In this document: piece by piece, positions 60,059-64,000 of the stretch
How the letters are laid out: each line of letters starts with the position of its first letter
How positions within the stretch are numbered: the stretch's first letter is position 1
NCBI RefSeq assembly: GCF_003970385.1
Contig: NZ_RXZH01000011.1
Span: 150 to 64,149, forward strand
Reading direction: 5' to 3'
DNA from: Vibrio aquaticus
Lineage (GTDB): Bacteria; Pseudomonadota; Gammaproteobacteria; Enterobacterales; Vibrionaceae
Length of the DNA: 64,000 bases
The notes under the pieces: generated by a model
Databases searched by the model: none
What the model was told of the DNA's origin: nothing
The model's input: the letters and a program-made list of their open reading frames with translations, nothing else
Program-made: the position numbers and the translations under genes

Positions 60059-62197
60059 ATGAAGAAACTGTTCCTGTTTATCGCAATTCCTCTTATTGCG
60101 ATTCTTGGCCTGTTAGTGGCTCTTGTCGTATTGGTTAATCCTAACCAATTTAAACCTCTGATTGTTGAACAAGCAAAAACACACACAGGCTTAGAGCTGG
60201 TGATTGACGGCGATATTAGCTGGCAATTCTTCCCATCGATTGGCTTCGAGTTAGGCCAAACAGAGTTACGTAACCCGAAAGGCTTTGAACAACTGAATAT
60301 GTTCAAAGTGGACACGGTTGGTATCGATGTCTCTGTGATGCCATTGTTCAGTCAACAACTTGAAATCGGCAACATCACTTTAGATGGTGCGGCTTTCTCG
60401 CTTGAAACATTAAAAGATGGGTCGAAGAACATTGATGCGCTGACGCAAGCTCAAACTGCTCAAGCGACGGCGACAGACTCAACTCCAGCGACCACATCAG
60501 ATTCGAAGCCTGCAGAATCAACACCGACAGAACAAAGTAGTGAATCGGCTTGGAGCATCAACCTTGCAGGTGTGACGGTCTCTAACGCATCGGTTGAAAT
60601 TCAAGACAAGCAAGCGGGCTCGTTCACTAAGTTATACGATGTGTCATTAAACCTTTCTGAATTTGCGGTCGATACATGGACCAAAGTGGACTTCGCAGCG
60701 AAAGGCGAAGCGAATCAGCAGAAATTTGCGGCGCAAGGTGATGCTGAATTTAAGCTAGCGAAAGGCTTTAAGGACTACGCACTGCGTAACATCAACCTAG
60801 ACGCAAGCTTTAGTGATGCCGCGACTCAAATTGAAAGCGCTAAAATTGGCCTAGAAACGTTTGAGTTTGATAAAGCCAATGCACTGACTTACGCCGTTGT
60901 AGGCAATGCAGCCGGTTTGGATATCGAGATGAAAGGCGCTGCGTCACTGAATGTTGATAAAGCAATCACGAAAGTGGTGATGAACCAACTGACGCTGGAT
61001 GCTACGTTTAAGGGTGATACGCTTCCTCAATCTCCGATGAAAGTAGACATGGCGTCGGATCTTTCTTTCGACTTAACCAAGAGCCACCTGAGCTTTGTGT
61101 TAGAGAAGTTGACCGCCAATGCGTTGGCTTTCGATGGTAAAGCCGATATTACCTTAGCAGACATTCCGAAAGTTCGTTTCTCTCTTCACAGCCCAAATAT
61201 CGATTTGGATGAGTTCTTAGGTTTAGCTCAAGCACAAGAAAGCAAAGCTAATTCTGAGTCAGCACCTAGCAGTGAGTCTAAAACCGCCAAAACGTCACCA
61301 GCGAAACCAGCACAAGAAGTCGAACCGGATCTTTCTGCGCTTAAAACACTGGACGTAAAAGGTGATATCACCATCGATAAGTTCAAAGCTAACAATGCCA
61401 AAATGCAGAACGTAAAAACAGTGTTCACAGTTAACCGCGGTATTGCCGAGCTGAATTCGTTTACTTCTAACCTGTACCAAGGCTCGATCAGTGCAACTGC
61501 TCGCTTAGATGCACGTAAATCACCGGCAACTTATACCGCTAAAAAACGTATTAAAGGCGTTCAGGTTCAACCCTTACTGAAAGATGTGGCAGCTAACGAT
61601 ATGTTGGAAGGTACGGGTAACATCAGTGTGGACGTGAAAGGTAAGAGCCTAACGTCTACAGGTATCCAAAAGAACTTAGTTGGCACGATTGCGATTAACT
61701 TTGAAGACGGTGCAGTACACGGCATTAACGTTGCTCAGCTTATTCGTGAGAACTACGCCAAAATTAAAGGTGAAAAGTACGACGATAAAGAAGGCGTTCA
61801 AAAGACGGATTTCAGTGCGATGAAAGCGACCTTGAAGCTGAACAAAGGCAACGTATCGACCAATGATTTAACCATGCAATCACCGCTACTTCGTATTCGT
61901 GGTAACGGCAGTGCGAACTACATCAACCAGACGGTCGACTTTACGGTGAGCACATCGATCGTTGGTACACTTGAAGGTCAAGGTGGCAAAAATATTGATG
62001 AGCTGAAAGACGTAACGATTCCAATCAATGTGTCGGGTTCTTGGGCCAAGCCTCAGTTCAAGCTAGTGTTTGATGATGTACTCAAGCAGAAAGCGCAAAA
62101 AGAGATTGACCGCGGTGTAGAAAAACTGACGGACAAGATCAAAGATGAAGATACTAAGAAAGCCGTTGATGGACTGCTGAAAGGTTTGTTCAACTAA
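60059..62197 (+). CDS. asmA: AsmA family protein
   Basis: 712 aa. N-terminal membrane anchor (LFLFIAIPLIAILGLLVALVV) and a long periplasmic body. The AsmA N-terminal motif NPNQFKPLIVEQAKTHTGLELVIDGDISWQFFPSIGFELG and the C-terminal GKSLTSTGIQKNLVGTIAINFEDGAVHGINVAQLIR are clear; Ser/Thr/Pro-rich linkers lie at about 140-165 and 400-420. AsmA proteins are thought to move phospholipids between membranes. The udk-asmA order is close to the E. coli udk-dcd-asmA but without dcd. Confidence 0.92.
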   Translation: MKKLFLFIAIPLIAILGLLVALVVLVNPNQFKPLIVEQAKTHTGLELVIDGDISWQFFPSIGFELGQTELRNPKGFEQLNMFKVDTVGIDVSVMPLFSQQLEIGNITLDGAAFSLETLKDGSKNIDALTQAQTAQATATDSTPATTSDSKPAESTPTEQSSESAWSINLAGVTVSNASVEIQDKQAGSFTKLYDVSLNLSEFAVDTWTKVDFAAKGEANQQKFAAQGDAEFKLAKGFKDYALRNINLDASFSDAATQIESAKIGLETFEFDKANALTYAVVGNAAGLDIEMKGAASLNVDKAITKVVMNQLTLDATFKGDTLPQSPMKVDMASDLSFDLTKSHLSFVLEKLTANALAFDGKADITLADIPKVRFSLHSPNIDLDEFLGLAQAQESKANSESAPSSESKTAKTSPAKPAQEVEPDLSALKTLDVKGDITIDKFKANNAKMQNVKTVFTVNRGIAELNSFTSNLYQGSISATARLDARKSPATYTAKKRIKGVQVQPLLKDVAANDMLEGTGNISVDVKGKSLTSTGIQKNLVGTIAINFEDGAVHGINVAQLIRENYAKIKGEKYDDKEGVQKTDFSAMKATLKLNKGNVSTNDLTMQSPLLRIRGNGSANYINQTVDFTVSTSIVGTLEGQGGKNIDELKDVTIPINVSGSWAKPQFKLVFDDVLKQKAQKEIDRGVEKLTDKIKDEDTKKAVDGLLKGLFN

Positions 62198-62204
62198 GCT
62201 TCTG

Positions 62205-62314
62205 ATTCGGTCATCCTCAAGAGGGAAGGATGACCGAATTGGGGATCTCTTGAAATTACCTATTGCCTCAAGAGATTCCCTACTACGTTCGTGCCTCACT
62301 ATAGGGAATGACCG
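62205..62314. repeat. composite palindromic element
   Basis: Three hairpins in a row: ATTCGGTCATCCT / AGGATGACCGAAT (13-bp perfect, 62205-62239); GGGGATCTCTTGA / TCAAGAGATTCCC (62241-62280); and ATTCCCTA / TAGGGAAT (62275-62309). The whole unit is bounded by CGGTCAT and ATGACCG in inverted orientation. A related segment lies at 14349-14388. No transcription T-run follows. Confidence 0.65.
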
Positions 62315-62359
62315 ATTAGTCTGCGCATCTAAATGGTCATAACCCAAGACATTGGCGTT

Positions 62360-62965
62360 CTACCAATCGACACCTTGCAGCGCTTTCACGCCAGACTCGA
62401 AAGCGTGCTTCACATTCTTTACTTCTGATACGGTATCAGCCATTTCAATCAGTGTGCGATGAGCGCCACGGCCAGTGATGATCACAGACTGCATCTTCGG
62501 ACGATTGTTCAGCGCCTCAACCACTTCATCTAGTTCAATGTAGCCGTAACTCACCATATAAGTCAGCTCATCAAACAGCACCACATCAATCGATTCGTCA
62601 GTCAGCAGGCGCTTACACTCTTGCCAAACGCCTTGAGCGGCTTCGGTATCCGCAGTTTTGTTTTGGGTTTCCCACGTAAAGCCAGTTGCCATAACATGAA
62701 ACTCGACCCCGAGCTTTTCAAGTAAGTTTCGTTCACCGTTGGCCCAAGTACCCTTAATGAACTGTGCAACGGCCGCTTTTTTATCGTGGCCAACCGCGCG
62801 AGCAACCGTACCAAAGCCTGAGGTTGATTTACCTTTACCATTACCTGTGATGATAAGTAGCAACCCTTTCTCTTCTTGAGCGGCAGCCACTTTGGCATCC
62901 ACTTGCTCTTTCACTTTTTGCTGTCTGGCTTTGTGACGAGCTTCTTTATTGGTTTCTGAGGTCAT
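62360..62965 (-). CDS. btuR: cob(I)yrinic acid a,c-diamide adenosyltransferase
   Basis: 201 aa CobA/BtuR type. Unusual P-loop GNGKGKSTSGFGTVARAVGH, VAQFIKGTW, and DELTYMVSYGY. Adenosylates corrinoids for coenzyme B12 salvage. Stands alone, convergent with asmA. Confidence 0.95.
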   Translation of the reverse strand: MTSETNKEARHKARQQKVKEQVDAKVAAAQEEKGLLLIITGNGKGKSTSGFGTVARAVGHDKKAAVAQFIKGTWANGERNLLEKLGVEFHVMATGFTWETQNKTADTEAAQGVWQECKRLLTDESIDVVLFDELTYMVSYGYIELDEVVEALNNRPKMQSVIITGRGAHRTLIEMADTVSEVKNVKHAFESGVKALQGVDW

Positions 62966-63074
62966 GGTAAATCCTTTTTATTTAACAATACTGTGCCTAT
63001 CATAGCGTATTCGCATAGGGGCAAAAACCTATGATTACTATGGGAAAGCTCGAACAACTAGGACATGGATTAAG

Positions 63075-63524
63075 ATGAAGAAAATTCTCGTTGTCTGTAT
63101 GGGTAACATTTGTCGCTCGCCAACAGGGGAAGCTGTTTTAAGAGCAAAATCTCAGGAACTCGGGGTTCCAGTGTCTGTCGATTCTGCTGGGACGATCGGG
63201 TATCACCAAGGGAATCCGCCTGACCCTCGCTCGAAAGCTGCAGGTGAAAAGCGAGGTTATTCCTTCAGAGGGATTCGTTCCCGAAAAGTGGTTGCTGATG
63301 ATTTCGAACAGTTTGACCTAATCTTAGCCGCAGATGCAGACAACTTAGCCGACTTAAAAGCTCAATGCCCTAAACGCTTACACTATAAATTGAAGCTGTT
63401 TTTGGAATATGGTGATTCGGGGTATTCAGAGATACCTGATCCGTACTACGGTGGTGACAATGGATTTGAATTGGTGCTAGATTTGATTGAAGAGGCGTCA
63501 GAGCAAGTGCTTCGCTCACTCTGA
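63075..63524 (+). CDS. low molecular weight protein-tyrosine phosphatase
   Basis: 149 aa. Catalytic loop VCMGNICRSP with nucleophile Cys8 and Arg14, and the general acid in IPDPYYGG near residue 120. This is the full LMW-PTP pattern; such enzymes in Vibrio act on tyrosine kinases or on unknown targets. Stands alone, without a Wzc-type kinase gene in this window. Confidence 0.92.
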   Translation: MKKILVVCMGNICRSPTGEAVLRAKSQELGVPVSVDSAGTIGYHQGNPPDPRSKAAGEKRGYSFRGIRSRKVVADDFEQFDLILAADADNLADLKAQCPKRLHYKLKLFLEYGDSGYSEIPDPYYGGDNGFELVLDLIEEASEQVLRSL

Positions 63525-63536
63525 GCCTTTCATTGT

Positions 63537-64000
63537 TTAAGCTGCCATTACTCGGCCGCTGAAGTAGTCATTAGAGACGATGTATTCGGTGTTTCTAATC
63601 AGTTCGTCTTGGACTTCTGCCCAGTGCGCCTCATCATGCTCTAACGTTGGCACAACGCCACCCACTCGAATATTGAACGGTGTCAGCTCTTTTGCCCAAC
63701 TCTGGGTAAACCCTGCCACCATTGACGTTGCATTGTCTAACCCTGAAAAATCTTGATAATCGGGGTTAGAGACCACATTCACTATCACGCCATTCTTTTT
63801 TTCATTGCGCATTCTCTCCGCGGTCGCTTGCCCGAAGCTAAACATGGTCGCGGCCATCAACGACAGATTTTGACTAAACAAATCACTGCCTTTTTGATCG
63901 AAAACATTGGGCATCGCTTGTGCGGTAAGTGTATTGAGCAAAACATCTGGGGAGCGTCCAACCGTTTTATCCATAAACTCAAACAGATCTTGGATAGACG
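63537..64000 (-). CDS. SDR-fold protein, 5' part beyond the window, catalytic residues missing
   Basis: At least 154 residues are readable; the frame is open to the window edge, so the true start is outside. SDR-like features are LLNTLTAQAMPNVF, GVIVNVVS, and the C-terminal WAKELTPFNIRVGGVVP. The YxxxK pair is absent: the aligned positions read LDNAT (Tyr to Leu, Lys to Thr). Probably a degenerate or non-catalytic SDR. Converges with the phosphatase gene, 12 nt apart. Confidence 0.75.
   Translation of the reverse strand, partial: SIQDLFEFMDKTVGRSPDVLLNTLTAQAMPNVFDQKGSDLFSQNLSLMAATMFSFGQATAERMRNEKKNGVIVNVVSNPDYQDFSGLDNATSMVAGFTQSWAKELTPFNIRVGGVVPTLEHDEAHWAEVQDELIRNTEYIVSNDYFSGRVMAA

Overview
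This window looks like a stretch of the main chromosome of a marine Vibrio. The evidence is a complete LuxO-LuxU quorum-sensing relay with a divergent Qrr-type sRNA gene, the sodium-motor protein MotY beside RNase T, a complete rnfABCDGE-nth cluster with a very long RnfC, a NutA-type 5'-nucleotidase, and a dense Met/Leu/Gln tRNA array. Nearly all of it is core genome. I see no insertion sequence, prophage, integron or CRISPR array.

Layout. (1) 1-1620: a minus-strand array of twelve tRNA genes (6 Leu-TAG, 3 Gln-TTG, 3 Met-CAT) plus one decayed Gln copy, read from a promoter with a GC-rich discriminator. (2) 1754-11704: ychF, pth, prs, ispE and lolB on the minus strand, divergent from the plus-strand run hemA-prfA-prmC-sirB2-sirB1-kdsA (tRNA recycling, PRPP, isoprenoids, lipoprotein sorting, haem, release-factor modification, Kdo). 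(3) 11705-24900: an extracellular nucleotidase, ybaK, a PurR-boxed uracil permease, a DUF2066 protein, the bepA-arsC-wrbA-DUF2069 operon, a TusA-like protein with PerM, a chemoreceptor, bcp and gcvR. (4) 25183-38372: dapA-bamC, an antiporter-rnt pair, motY, a Fur-boxed DUF2753 gene, then rnfABCDGE-nth-gloA. (5) 38571-43268: tRNA-Asn, a 34-bp perfect palindrome carrying the LexA box of uvrB, qrr1, luxO and luxU. (6) 43274-53958: a YvcK-like protein, a Moco-riboswitch-led moaABCDE operon, a diguanylate cyclase, a CBS protein, a MATE exporter, zntA under a MerR-type promoter, and udp. (7) 54052-64000: DUF1456, an unrecognised membrane-anchored protein, metG, apbC, udk, asmA, btuR, a low-molecular-weight phosphatase and a truncated SDR gene.

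How it fits together. LuxO, phosphorylated through LuxU, is the sigma-54 activator that would switch on qrr1, and a LuxO box lies between the two genes. The Rnf complex links ferredoxin, NADH and the sodium gradient that MotY's motor also uses. UraA, Udk, Udp and NutA together form a nucleoside and nucleobase salvage set. Several promoters can be read directly: stringent-type at the tRNA array, PurR at uraA, Fur at the DUF2753 gene, LexA at uvrB, sigma-54 plus LuxO at qrr1, a 20-bp-spacer MerR-family promoter at zntA, and CRP at udp.

Most unusual items: the tRNA array with segmental duplications and a 2-nt-shortened Leu copy, the 117-bp repeats in rnfC, the 34-bp uvrB palindrome, a convergent DnaA-box pair beside tRNA-Asn, a dispersed palindromic element in two places, and an SDR gene without its YxxxK residues. 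I found no convincing wholly new system.
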